Source of the DNA: Neelides folsomi
Taxonomy: Eukaryota; Arthropoda; Collembola; Neelipleona; Neelidae
Direction of reading: 5' to 3'
DNA length: 64,000 nucleotides
Assembly: GCA_034687125.1 (NCBI GenBank)
Contig: JAQGBZ010000002.1
Span: 62,001-126,000 of the forward strand
Each line of letters opens with the position of its first letter. The stretch's first letter is position 1. Below are positions 1 to 12,200 of the stretch, one piece after another. A program made the position numbers and the translations under genes. The notes below the pieces were generated by a model. That model ran no database searches. It had not been told where the DNA came from and worked only from the letters and a program-made list of their open reading frames with translations.

Positions 1-2095
1 TTATTTCACTAATACCTGCGAAACTTTCTAACTTCTTTTTCTTACTCTAAATAATTTTTCCTTCTCCAAAGTTTTTTATATTAAACTAATAATTTGTTGA
101 TTAATATTTTATTTAAAGATAAAAAATGATCAACTAAAAAATGTTAACTTCTTAAACAAATTGTTTCAAAACATTCATGAACCACCAGCAAAGAAACAAT
201 TTTCTTAACTATGCTTTAAATGCTTGAAAAGTATTCCCGGTTGGTTGTACCGCAGACGATTCTGGGTGTAACACAACTGGTTTCTTTTTATCATTTTCTT
301 CTTTCCGAACTTTACTTCCGAACGCCTTATCGAAAAGCCTTTTCTCATTAAATACTTTCCTTTTTAAATTGTCAAAAATTCTTCTAAGAAAATCGAATCT
401 CTCATCTATAGTAGAATGGGCGACTGACTGAGAGTCAATTGCTCAAAGAATTGTAAGAATCCATCAAGAAAATTTAGTTTCAATAAATAATTTCTATGAA
501 TAATTACCATATATATTATATTTGTCGATGGAATAGATGGAAATATGGAAAATAAGAATCAATTTGAAAATATTGCTTATTTTAGCTGGATGGTAAAGCC
601 TTGATTTAGATGGCGTTAATTGTGTAAATTTCAATCTAATTTTTCACTTTTACTTATTGAGAAATAAATAGAAACTTTCAGAAATATTTATTTATTTCAG
701 TGTATTTCACTTTGGGCCAAGTGAAATATTTCAGAAAGTTTCTATTTATTTCTCGTTTCTTCCTTTCAGTGAAAATTTCTAATCCCAACCCTGTCTGCCA
801 GTGAAAGTGTCTTATCTCTCCCCAGAAACTCTTTTCAAATCTGAGTTTGAGTCAAAGTCATTCTCAGAGACACCCTCGGCGATGAAGCGGATAATAGTTG
901 GATTTTAAACAATAAATTACTTCTCTTCCTCCCAACCTACCTTTTTGTGTTTGGATCATAAAACCTTATCTCACCACCAGCTCCCTTCAACTCATTTGAA
1001 CAACCTGGGACAAATCCTCACCCTTTCGCATCCCTTTCTTCATCCCTTCCCAACCACGTGTCCATTACCTCATAATCTTTCCTTTCCATATAAATAATCT
1101 CATAATACATTCATATGTATTCCATAGACAAATAATAAAGTGTAACAAGGGGGGGTTTTTTAATTTTTTTAAAAACATATATCAATTGGTATATGTAGAT
1201 ATTTCTACCATATACATACATATGTACTACTACTATATGAATGTTTGTATATTTTTTTTATCTGAGATGTTTCTCACGTGTTTCATCCCCCTTTGAGGAA
1301 TGTTAAAGTCGAATAACAAGGTGTTCGCACCGAAGCTCCTTTGAAAGCTAATAGCCCATGTTCACCTTCGGAAGCGAGGGAAACCTCCTGAGTGGATCCC
1401 ATTACCAAGGTCTATCTTACAAAGGCCCAAAATTCCAACAATTTGTCTTGAGAGGTAAAAGGGATGTAGTGACTGTGAGCTACAGGGAATTACCTATAAG
1501 ACACACATCCTCATTCAAAGGGTTATAAAAAATCAAACTGGTAGTTGATATTATATAACCTACCTAGGTATATAACTTATATTATATAATCTTTAGTATA
1601 GACCTTCACTCTATTTATTCTGTATATCTATTTATACAGTATGCACTGTATATATGGTTCCCTATGTTCTCCATAGGTTTATTGTCGAATCTCCCGAAGG
1701 TCAATACGCATAGGGAATTCATCCTACTTTCTTTTTTACCATCCAAACTTTCCCGGAGTTTCCTCCGGAAAAGGAAGGTAAAGAGAAAGTTTCTCATCCT
1801 TCCTCTTTCACCACCTCTCATGTTCTACCTTGTTAAAAGAGATGTATTTTATTACAAGGGAATAGTTTATAAAGAGGATAATTGCCTCAGATTGTTCACT
1901 CTTGTCATTCAATGAACCTCTTTCTCATTCAACTCAACAACAAGGCCCTGACCTTTCTTCACAAAGTCAGAGAAGTTTAAAAAGGTGTCATTTTTAACTT
2001 CATTCTTTGGGGGAATTTTAAATTGGTTATTTGTTCATTGGGAAATAATTGAAATTGGAAGAATTAACAACATTTTTGTCAAGTTTTGTTTTTAG
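1..2095. other. AT-rich non-coding stretch
   Basis: No convincing gene was found. The short open frames here have no recognisable domain and are the size expected by chance. The stretch holds homopolymer runs around 1150-1180, simple AT-rich sequence around 1180-1260, and the inverted repeat annotated separately at 659-754. It could be intergenic DNA or intron of a gene lying partly outside the window. Confidence 0.5.
659..754. repeat. Nested inverted repeat (hairpin)
   Basis: Positions 659-679 and 734-754 are perfect 21-base reverse complements. Between them lies a second, smaller inverted repeat, TTTCACTT and AAGTGAAA around a six-base centre TGGGCC (about 705-726). Together they can fold into a long double hairpin of about 96 bases. 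No target-site duplication or known element end was recognised, so a solo MITE-like element and a transcribed hairpin are both possible. Confidence 0.8.
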
Positions 2096-2398
2096 GGCCG
2101 TCGTATTGGGGAAGTGATGGATTTAAACAGACGTTTACAAGGGGAGTCAAATGTTCTACATGGAATTTTTCCATGTTTGGCCCATTTGAGTCCCAGTCTT
2201 TATCCTGGAGAAAGAGAGATGGGACACTCCACACATATCTTCACTCGCCAAATTGGCCATTTTCCAGGTCCCAGAAACCTTGTTTCTCCTGCTCAGAATA
2301 TGGAACTGAGATTCTCTATGGAATTGAGATTCTCCAAGTCTTTACTTGGAGAATCTCAAAGACTTCTTTGGAGAAATCTCAATGAAAAATTTTCATAA
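2096..2398 (+). other. Candidate exon of unknown gene (weak)
   Basis: A good splice acceptor (pyrimidine-rich tract, then TTTTTAG at 2089-2095) is followed by an open frame running to TAA at 2396-2398, about 100 codons. It begins Gly-Arg-Arg-Ile-Gly-Glu-Val-Met-Asp. The first 60 or so residues have protein-like composition; the end is made from short repeats that also form the hairpin at 2324-2359. I do not recognise the protein. A possible internal donor (CAG then GTCCC near 2268) would give a shorter exon. It could equally be a chance frame. Confidence 0.2.
2324..2359. repeat. Perfect 16-bp hairpin with 4-base loop
   Basis: TTGAGATTCTCCAAGT at 2324-2339 is followed by the loop CTTT (2340-2343) and its exact reverse complement at 2344-2359. 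Partial copies of the arm (GAGATTCTCTATGG near 2309, and GGAGAAATCTCAA near 2371) flank it, so the hairpin looks like the product of local duplication and inversion. Confidence 0.85.
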
Positions 2399-5300
2399 TC
2401 CAACTAAGGATGTGTCGCTTTTTCCTTCATATTGAATTATAACAAAACTTGATATCAATACAAAATATAACGAAGAAAAGTATACTATGTAATACCGTAT
2501 ACATAATATGTAAACTACATTACACTTAAATTGTATGAGTTTATCGTACTTAAATAATACATACTACTTATGTATTACATAACATACTTATTAGTAGCAA
2601 GAATATTAGAAAAATAAATCTATTAAAGTATTTTGGTCCGATATAAATATGGTATTATTATGCAATGTTATATAATAGTAAGCTTAGGAAGTTGTCTCCA
2701 TTTATCAAATCTACTACTCCTCCTTTGTTCCACGATATTTCATTTTGGATAAAAACAATTCGCAAGGTTTTTATGAAAGACCTGATAGAATGGGGTTTGG
2801 TCATGTGCATGTCCATTTTGGCTAATTGGATAAAATGATAGTCATTGAGACATTTGTTGGTTGAAGTTCCCTCCGCCTTCACCTGTTACGGAAAGATTTT
2901 GAGAACCTTCCACGAATCTCTGAAACTAATGATGAATGGCCTTCCTTTCTTCGGGATGTGATGTCATAGGATTCGGAATTGAAGAACATTGGGGAACTTT
3001 ACGACCTCGCCACTCTGTAGAATAAAAGGGGAATCAAATACAACCTCTCCACTACTAATAAATACTAAGGGAAATTAGCAAATCTCTCCTATTTATGGAC
3101 AAATATATACCTTTTAGTTCCTCTAGCTCTCATACTGCTAAATTGAATGTTCAATTAAAGGAAGCAAATAAAATGAAACCACTTAGCAATTCCCTAATCG
3201 CTCTTTGCCAAAATCCAAATTAAAAAAATTATTTATACAGAAGATGTACTTGCTAAATTAATATCTTTTATAAAAAAACAGCCAAGAACAATTTGATATT
3301 CAAATTTATATTTATAACGAATAAAACATTGGTATAATTATTATAATATTATTTCATATCTATTAAAACATTTATTAATGATAGCTACTATACATTCATC
3401 TTAATAAAATTTATTCAAATTGTTTAACTTTGAGGTTAAAGGTCATGCATTTCCATTTGAATATAAATTTTCTCTTATGAATTGCACCGGAGTCTTGTGA
3501 AAAGCCTGGGCTGAAAGTGAAGGGGGCATTAAAGGAATGTTTATTACTTGGCTCGAAGGGGTTAAAGAATTAAGAGCCGATGTTTATTAAATTCCTCACA
3601 ATTCCCCATGTCGCCAGCACGAGCTTCTTAATTTCATTTTTCCTATTCAACCCTTTAAGTAAATGGATCCCCTATGCAATTAACTATAAAGGTGGAGTCT
3701 GAATAGAAGAAATGGGCTCTGCCTGTGACAAGTTTTTACAGAGAGAGGAAATGAGGAAATCCAAGGAAATGTGGAAAGATCAAATCTTCCGTTTTTATAT
3801 TTATCATCCTATCCATAAAAACATCATTTATTGAAAAATACTTCTTTGGTATTAATATTGAAGATAATATAAATTCTATTGTTATTTTATATGTACCTAA
3901 TAAATTACATAGAACTCCCGTGCTCACGAGTAGTATTTAATTTTTCTATTTAATATGTTATTAGGTATGTTACATTATTTATTTATAAGTAAAAGTAATT
4001 CCACAATATCCATTTAATTGAACTAATTAAAATAAAAAATATTTAATTGAGGGAATTAATTCATATTCAGAACAATTAGGAAAATAATTGAATTTAATCT
4101 TTAATTTTCTCTCTTAGGTCTTAATAGCTTCATTTAATATAAATTATATATATACATAGTGCATATGGACTAGGATTGATATGAATTCTTCGCTTTTCCT
4201 TTTTATTTAACAGATTTGGTTTGATAAAAGTAATAACGCGATTTCATGACTCCTTCCAAGCAGCCCATTTAAACAATGTTAGATTCTTCATAAGATGGAA
4301 TTGATGCGACTCTGGTTGACGGACTTTCTGCATTTGATTCATACAATTTTTTCCCAATTTAGTTTTTTTTAAAAAGAATTGTCTAATAGGAAACTTTTCC
4401 TTTTGAACGGAAATTCTCATTCTCTCAATGTCGTTTGGGAAGAGCGCGTTGAGAGGACCCAGAGGGATTTGACCATCAACGCCCAAAGATTTCCCTCTTT
4501 AGATCTTTTTTCTCCTCTTCAACTTCTCGCCGTCGTTATCATTAGGAAGGCGATTGAGTGAGGAAATCTAAAGTTTGCTCTGGTGCTCAACTTTGCAGTT
4601 TTTCCACCTTGGGAAAATGAGATGTTGGGATGAGGAATGAGTCTCCTAAGACTAAATAACCCTTTTCATCATCTTCACCTTAATTCCCATTTCCCATATG
4701 ATCATCGAATTAAATACAAGATTTAATATGGAAACGAACATATAATGACATTTTTAAAACTTGATAATATTTAAATATTTTATTATATTTATCGAGTATT
4801 TACATATCTATACTTTATTTATTAGTATACAATATGTATGATATGTATTTAATATACTTATATGTATCTGTATAAACATAAATATTGCCAACTTTCAACA
4901 CATTTATTTATATTTGTAAATTGTAATGGACAAAAGGTTTTTTTACTTTATTTACGGGAGATCAAACGTGAGTTGGAATCCAAACTAAAGGGATTGTTTT
5001 GTCAACCTTGGTAATAATGGTAAAAATGGGAATAATGCCATTAGCTCAGAAAGAACTTGTAATTGATCCAAAGTATTGAATAAATGTTGGATTTTCTTTT
5101 CATGTCAAAGTCCATCTTGATGATCCTTTGAGGTATAAAACCACTCGGACTATGAAGAGTCTGAAGGACATTCAATTACCGGCGGTGTTGGAATGAGACA
5201 TTTTTCATTAGACCTTTTCTGATGACATTTCTCTTTGGTTGACTTGTCCATATGGGAGGAATCTTCGTGGCCTCACTTTCCTTTTTGTTGGATCATCCCA

Positions 5301-6191
5301 TGGGTTTTAATCCTCCTTTATTAACTCCCACAATGCACAATGAGAGATAAGGAAATTAAATAAAGTGACTAATGAGCAATCCCACGTACCGTCAAGGAAC
5401 AATAAACAAACAACAATACCTCAATTGCCAAATACTCAAAATGCAATTCCAAATTGAGTTTCTGAGGGTGAAATGAGAAATTCAAGCACTACGCGTTGTT
5501 TTCCTATACCAAAGGCCTATTTATGAATGTACATATTATAAATTATAAGTTATCAAAAGGAAGGAGGACAGGAAAGGGAAATTTTAATTTGTGGAATTAA
5601 AATTGTAATTTGTAATTAGGAGTTTCCATATTGGCTCCAAAACTCACTTTGTGTCTTGTTATCGTGAAAGCTCGTTGGTTCTATCATTCATTATCTATTT
5701 ATGTATATGTTTGTTGTTTGTAAATTATACGTAAACTTACGCAGAGTCAGAGTCAATTGACAATTAGCCAAAGAACTGTTGACATCAAATGAAAAAAAGG
5801 TGTGAGATGAAAGAAGGTAAGAAGAATGTTGAATCTCCCTTTTTAACAATTCTTGTTGTTCTTATCTCTCTTCATTGTTCACCAAGTGATGAACAGAGGG
5901 ATAATTTAGTCATTTAATGTATTAGATGTATGGGATGATTTGAAAGTTGGTTTCTTCCTGACAACCACTGAAGATTTATAATTAGGATCCATGGCTTATC
6001 ATTTAATAACCAAAAACATCGCTGCATAATACAACATTAATAAATTACAAAGCATATACCATACCATATGTTATACATTACCATACATTACTACCTACTC
6101 TATACCATATACATAGTATACTATAGTATACAGTATACCTATCTATTAAAGTAACGCAGTTATATAAATATTATATTTCGCATGTATGTGC

Positions 6192-6213
6192 AATAATAAT
6201 AATAATAATAATA
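6192..6213. repeat. (AAT)n microsatellite
   Basis: An uninterrupted run of about seven AAT units is visible here. Confidence 0.85.
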
Positions 6214-9200
6214 GAAGAATGAAAAGTGATTATAATTAGAATGTGATGAACATCAATTCAGGTTTTAGTCAATTTCTCAAATGACAGATCTCTTTGTTTT
6301 GTCACTGTTAATTGTTGTTCCATAAGTTCCATTTGGAGAGATGTCAAAAGAGAAGAATTGAAAAAAGATCAATATACATTTGAAATCTTTTGGGAATTCA
6401 TCAACCACGAGCTTGAGCACACAAATGAACACGTTTTTCATATTATAATACTATCAATAATTATATATACTACATAAGTATGTATCTATATACATAATAC
6501 CTATATATAGTATATACATAGGTGTATACTACATTTGTATTATGCGTTTGTTTATTATGAGTTTAGTAATTTGTGAAATTAATTAAAATGGTTTAATATC
6601 TCTTGTGTGATCTTGAAAAGCAGGTGGGAGTTTGTTGGTTCTGCAACCAATTGCTAATGGACTGTGAGCGAAGGTGTTGAAAAAGGAATGATATATAAAA
6701 TAAGTATTTGAAAGTGACAATGAATCAAGATTTGCTCTCATTACTTTTCAAAGGATCGTCTCGAACGTTAAATGACAACAAACGAGTTGATAAATACAAA
6801 AGCACAAGGTTTCACGTGAGGAATTGCGGTCCAATAATAGTTTGGAAACCGTAGCTAAAGAAATTTCGGCTTCGTCCAACAATCAAATGTCTCAACTTGT
6901 TCTACCACGATTCTCAAACAACAATGAGAATCATCATGAAAATCCCAACCGTCTTCAATGAAAGAAATCAAAATTTCATCATCTTTGCTCGTAAAAGTAA
7001 GTAAGTAAATAAATATTTCAACTTCTGTTTGACTATTTCCATCCGTTTTAACTTTTATTTATATAAGAATTAGCAAACAAAGAGAATAATAAAGAAATTT
7101 AATATGTATGCAGAGTTATCTGAGAACATTTCCATTTTAAATTTGTTAAGCTCTTTAAATATTTTAAACTCAGTTTTAAATTTGCAAACATTGGCGAAAT
7201 TGATGGAAATGAGAAGGATGTGAATATATTTTTTAGTTCCTTTGACTCGTATAAATTTAGAGGTAAATGGCCGCTATGTTTAATTCTCTGGAGACAGTTA
7301 TTGGAGTGGGATCATGGAGTAGGCGAAAATTCATTTATTCGCTCCTAAATTGCTGAAAGACGTTGTTTTTGAAAACGGCAAGGTTTGATCTTTGAGTTTC
7401 TTGAGATGGTTCAGTTTGTTGTAATTTTTTCTCATGGAATTGAACGGTTGAATTCCTCCACCGTTCCATTGCCATTTCACCATGGGCCAACTGGAGCGTC
7501 AATTTGAAATTCATCCTGTTACTCGGCCCATTATTAATTATTCTGGTCTGGAAAGAGGCGGAGAGGTTTAAAAACCGCAAGTGAGGAGTGTGGTCAATTG
7601 TGCCAATCCTTTGTTTTATTTCTTCTTCTTTCCTTCAGTCGGAATGTAAACATTTGGTATTTATCAGACTGATTTATGAAAAAAGTGGGAACCGCAAGTG
7701 TCGACTTCTGCCCCACTTATTCCCATTCCCATATTCACACAATTAACGTGTTCAGTTTTAATAGACGGTTTCCCATTTGATGGTTCTTGTGCTCAATGCA
7801 TATCCCTTACTTCTTATATACCCAATTGGATATGAATTTGAGAAATTTGGGCCGCTTTTTCCCTCAGCCCTCTCATTATGGTCATTGGTTCTTGAGGAAT
7901 TTTCCATGTGATTTAAAATTGATTCTGGCCATAAGGAAATCCTCAACGGATCGCCAGATTGCATGAGTCCAAAATCATTTCCCAATCTTTAATAAACTAT
8001 AATAATAATTGTGATAATGGCAGTTGTAGTGGGAGTTGGCAAAAATCAATTTCATTCCTTTTATTAAGTCGAAAAATCCCCAATTATTATTAATTCAATA
8101 TATCTAATTTCATTGAAGCATATCTAGTTAAACATAGTTAAACATAACAATGTTGATTATTTTACCCAATTTTTATTTTAATGATGATTTCCATTTTAAT
8201 GGTGATTTGATAGGAAGAGAAAGGTGAAAAAATATATTTATTATTTGAGGCTATAAATTTTATATTCAATATCTTTTTACTATTTTCGATACTTACACTT
8301 ATGTTAGTTAGTTTAAGTTGGGGCGGGAAGTTTTGAAATCTTCAAAGAACTAAATGTGAAAGGGTGTGAAGTGCAAAACGGGATTTTCGCACAGCAAGTT
8401 AATTGTAAAACATAAAAATTGGAACGAATCGTTCCTATGATGAATTTCATACAAATGATAAATGATATGAAGCTTTTAACTTTACGAAGTCGAGCATTAA
8501 GGCAAAAGGAGAATAACGGATTGATGAGAAAAAGCCCATTGTTTTGTTTTGAGAAATTAATTTGAGAACTTTTGACTTCTGTCATAATACAAGTTGGACT
8601 AATTGGACGCTTTCCTCCTTTTTAACATTGTTCAAATGAGTTTAAAGTTCAACCAAGATAAACTCTCAATTGGTGCTTTGGATTCTTTTATGTTTATGCA
8701 ACCGGAATTGCAATAATAACGTAATTTAACCAACAAATTCCTTTACATTCAAATCACCCCAATTAACTTTTATCATCAAAGTGGAAATTTATTTATGAAT
8801 TTAACCAACAATTTTCCCACAAATAAAGTTCACAATTATTATTACCTTTAAATTTTATTGGTTTATTTTTGAACGTCATTTGTTGATGTTTTCCATTCTA
8901 AATTTTACCATTGTTTTTGTTTTGACAATTTGAGAACAAAAGTTGAGTCCTTGAGCTCACGAGTGTGAAATGAAAGTTGAGGGAGAGAATTTGAGTTTCT
9001 TGAAGTGAATCTTTTTGAAAACCACCGTTTGAGATGTTTTTGAGATGAGCAGAGAAGCGCAGCGAGCCGATCCATTTTCATTACCTTTTTAGAGCTCATC
9101 CCTCGCGTGGGCGTCGAGAATTAAAATGATGATCTACAGCCAAAAGAACCTGAACTTCAAAGTACAGGTGGATAGGTCAGATTGGAATTTGGCAGAGAAC

Positions 9201-12200
9201 GGACGCCGGATGTAAATAGGAAATCAACGGATTCAAATTTACTCTCTGAAGGCCCAGAACAAAAGAACAAAATGAATTTCCTCTTTCCACTCTCATATAC
9301 CAATGGTACTAAAATGTAATGTAATGAACAAAACCATCATCGGTCCATTGTTTCCAAACTCTCACCCCAATACACAAAATCCCTTTAGTTTAACTAAAAG
9401 AATTCCCAAATGGATTCATAGGATATATACGAAATGTATTTCTTTAAAATTCCCAATGACATTGAGAGAAATTATTAACCTTATGACAGTTGTTGAAAAT
9501 CAACAATCCCCATTGAGCATTTGCGCGTTTATTGAATCTTCAACTTCCTTAATTAGACATATCCCTTGACATATCCAAGTTGTGCAAATAAAATTTGCAT
9601 TTGTATTAGTCATAAAGAATGACTCACATAAGATTCGTCTCTAGACATTATTAATGCTCAAAAATAGTATTAATTAAATTGAATGGGTGAACAAAGACGT
9701 GCGAATGACACCACTCCCTATGTTGACGGTTTATTTGCTATTCATACTCACAGTCCAAGGACAAGATCCTCGAAACCAAAATAACCAAATGCTCCAAGGC
9801 AACGACAAGATATTTGGCCATTAAAAATTAATAAGTTCATATTTAACATTTATGTACGAGTACTCGTATTTTATGTGGGAATACTTACTTACATTTACTT
9901 TAAAGTTATTGGGAATCATATAGAATAGGAATTTTGAAACTTGATCTAATATATGTATTATTATGCATGTAAAGCGTAAGGGATGAAAAGCGTAAAATAG
10001 TAATTAGCAATTAAAGTACATAAAAGTTCAATGGGCAGGGCAGAAGAAAGCGGCGGTCATTAATTAATAAAAAGGAGCTGTAAATGAAATGAGATTAAGT
10101 TAAGCAAGGAGAGATAAAGGGAAAAGTTGAACTAATTAAACTAAAATTGCGAAATCAATTGATTCCTGTGTTAAATAATCTACTCATGACGAGAATAATT
10201 TTTTATTTCATTCACAATGAGATGAATAGAAGTTGAGAAGGATAAAAAGGATAATCCTCCTTCATTGTCACCATCAAGGAATTGGCGTTTCCCACGATGA
10301 GACCAATCACTTTTTCAATCCCTCAATTATTCCTTACATATTATTTATTCTCATACATATCATATACCATATAAGTACTTATACATTATTTATATTCTCT
10401 TGTACATTGCGCAATTGACAATCATTTCTTCATATATTTATTTATATTTGTCGAAGGAAAATGCCGGCACTGTGTTGGCATTGACAAACAATTTTATTTC
10501 TACTTTGTTTTTTAATTCTTGTTGGTATGCATGAAATTGGACTAAGGGGGCTGTGTGGAAGTGTGTCAACAAATTGAGGCGATCGCATTGTCAAATTCCA
10601 CAAAAGTAAATTCATTTCTGACTCATCATCTTCAAGATTGGAAATGGGGGCTTTTGGAGTTGGTTTAAACAAAAGGATAATTTTCTTCGGGTCAGGGCCC
10701 ATCATTAAAAGCCCCATTGGGGCAAAATGAAAAGGAATTTTTTCTCGCTTCTTCTCACACACGATAAATTCTACCGTTTGAAATCTCAAAACTATTTCCC
10801 ATCTTGGCCTCAAATTTTCAACATTTTGGATAAAGAACGCGATATTCCTTCCAAACCTCAATGCCGCGAGTCATTAATAAAAATAAACCTAAATATTTTT
10901 TTCGAATCTATAAAGTTTTTATGATTTAAAGACAACTAACTTTATGTAGGTAGTTATACGTATTATGTAGTTATGTTTATGTACATAATATGATGTATGA
11001 TGTTACATATAGGAAAATTATTGTTTTTCTCATATGCTCCCAAGTTGATAAATATGTGAAGAAGCGTGAAAAAATATTATGTCATTTTAAATTGACCTTA
11101 AGTTCCCTGTGACCTCTGAGGAAGAATTTGAGTTTATTTAAAGACTTGACAGATTACGTCGCCTTTCATACATAAGTGTCATCTTGACCCTGGGGAGGGT
11201 TTTTACGATAATTAGCTCCTTTGAAATTTAACCATAGGAGGATTAATATTCCTCCTACACACAGCATGGGAATTGGCTACATGAAGTTTCATGGTAGTTT
11301 GAGTGCAAGTGGTAATTTCCCCCTTTTCCGTTCCTCTTTCAACCGCGGAGTCTGAGAGTTGGGCAAACGGCATTTAAATTTATTTTTCTGTGGTTCTCAA
11401 TTCATCTCTTCAAAGAATGTTGAAGAAGTGTGACATCAATTTCGACGGTTCACAAATTCACCTTTATAAGGAATCTGACGGTTGATGAAGCAAATGATCT
11501 CATCCAATTCAAACTTTTATATAAATGCCGTAAATGCCAATTGCGTAAGGATCTCATATTTATTTATATAAATCACATTTTGTCTTTTGTGGTCGGCTTA
11601 AAAAAGTCTGTCTTTATTCATGAATGAAAATGGTCAAGAAATTCCATTAATATGACTCGACTTATTTACCAACATGTAATGTCTGTATGAGTTATTTTAA
11701 TATATCTTACATTTGTATAAGTAGGTCTCTTATACAAAACATGTACTTATGACAATGTATGAATTTAAGATATGTCTCACATGTGTCGTTGGTTGGATCC
11801 GATTTCATTCACTTGTTGTATCATTAGACAATGAGTTTCCTTTGACCACTTTGCGAAACATTTGAGTGGGGGGAAGGAAGGAAATAATTGATAATTTGTA
11901 ACTGTGCATAATCAAACTTCCGTCCTCATATTGAAAATGGTTTGAATTGAGAATTTCCCTCTTGGAAATTTACTCAAAGTCTCATGCTTTTCAAAATCTC
12001 AATACTCATATAAAATATGTATATTTATATCTTTTATGTAGTATTATATGTGTTTTTTGTATATGTACTTAAAATCTTTATCATTATTGTTATATACTTT
12101 ATAATTTTCATATAGTATAGTATGTATATAAGTACCTATAATTTATATTATGTCTATAAGTTTGGAAAGATTTGACTTTGCGTGAGTGTGGTTAAGTTCT

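Noticed and set aside
10442-10861. 139-codon open frame on the minus strand
   Set aside because: Composition and sequence do not resemble a protein family, there is no splice context, and its length is near the chance maximum for a window of this size.
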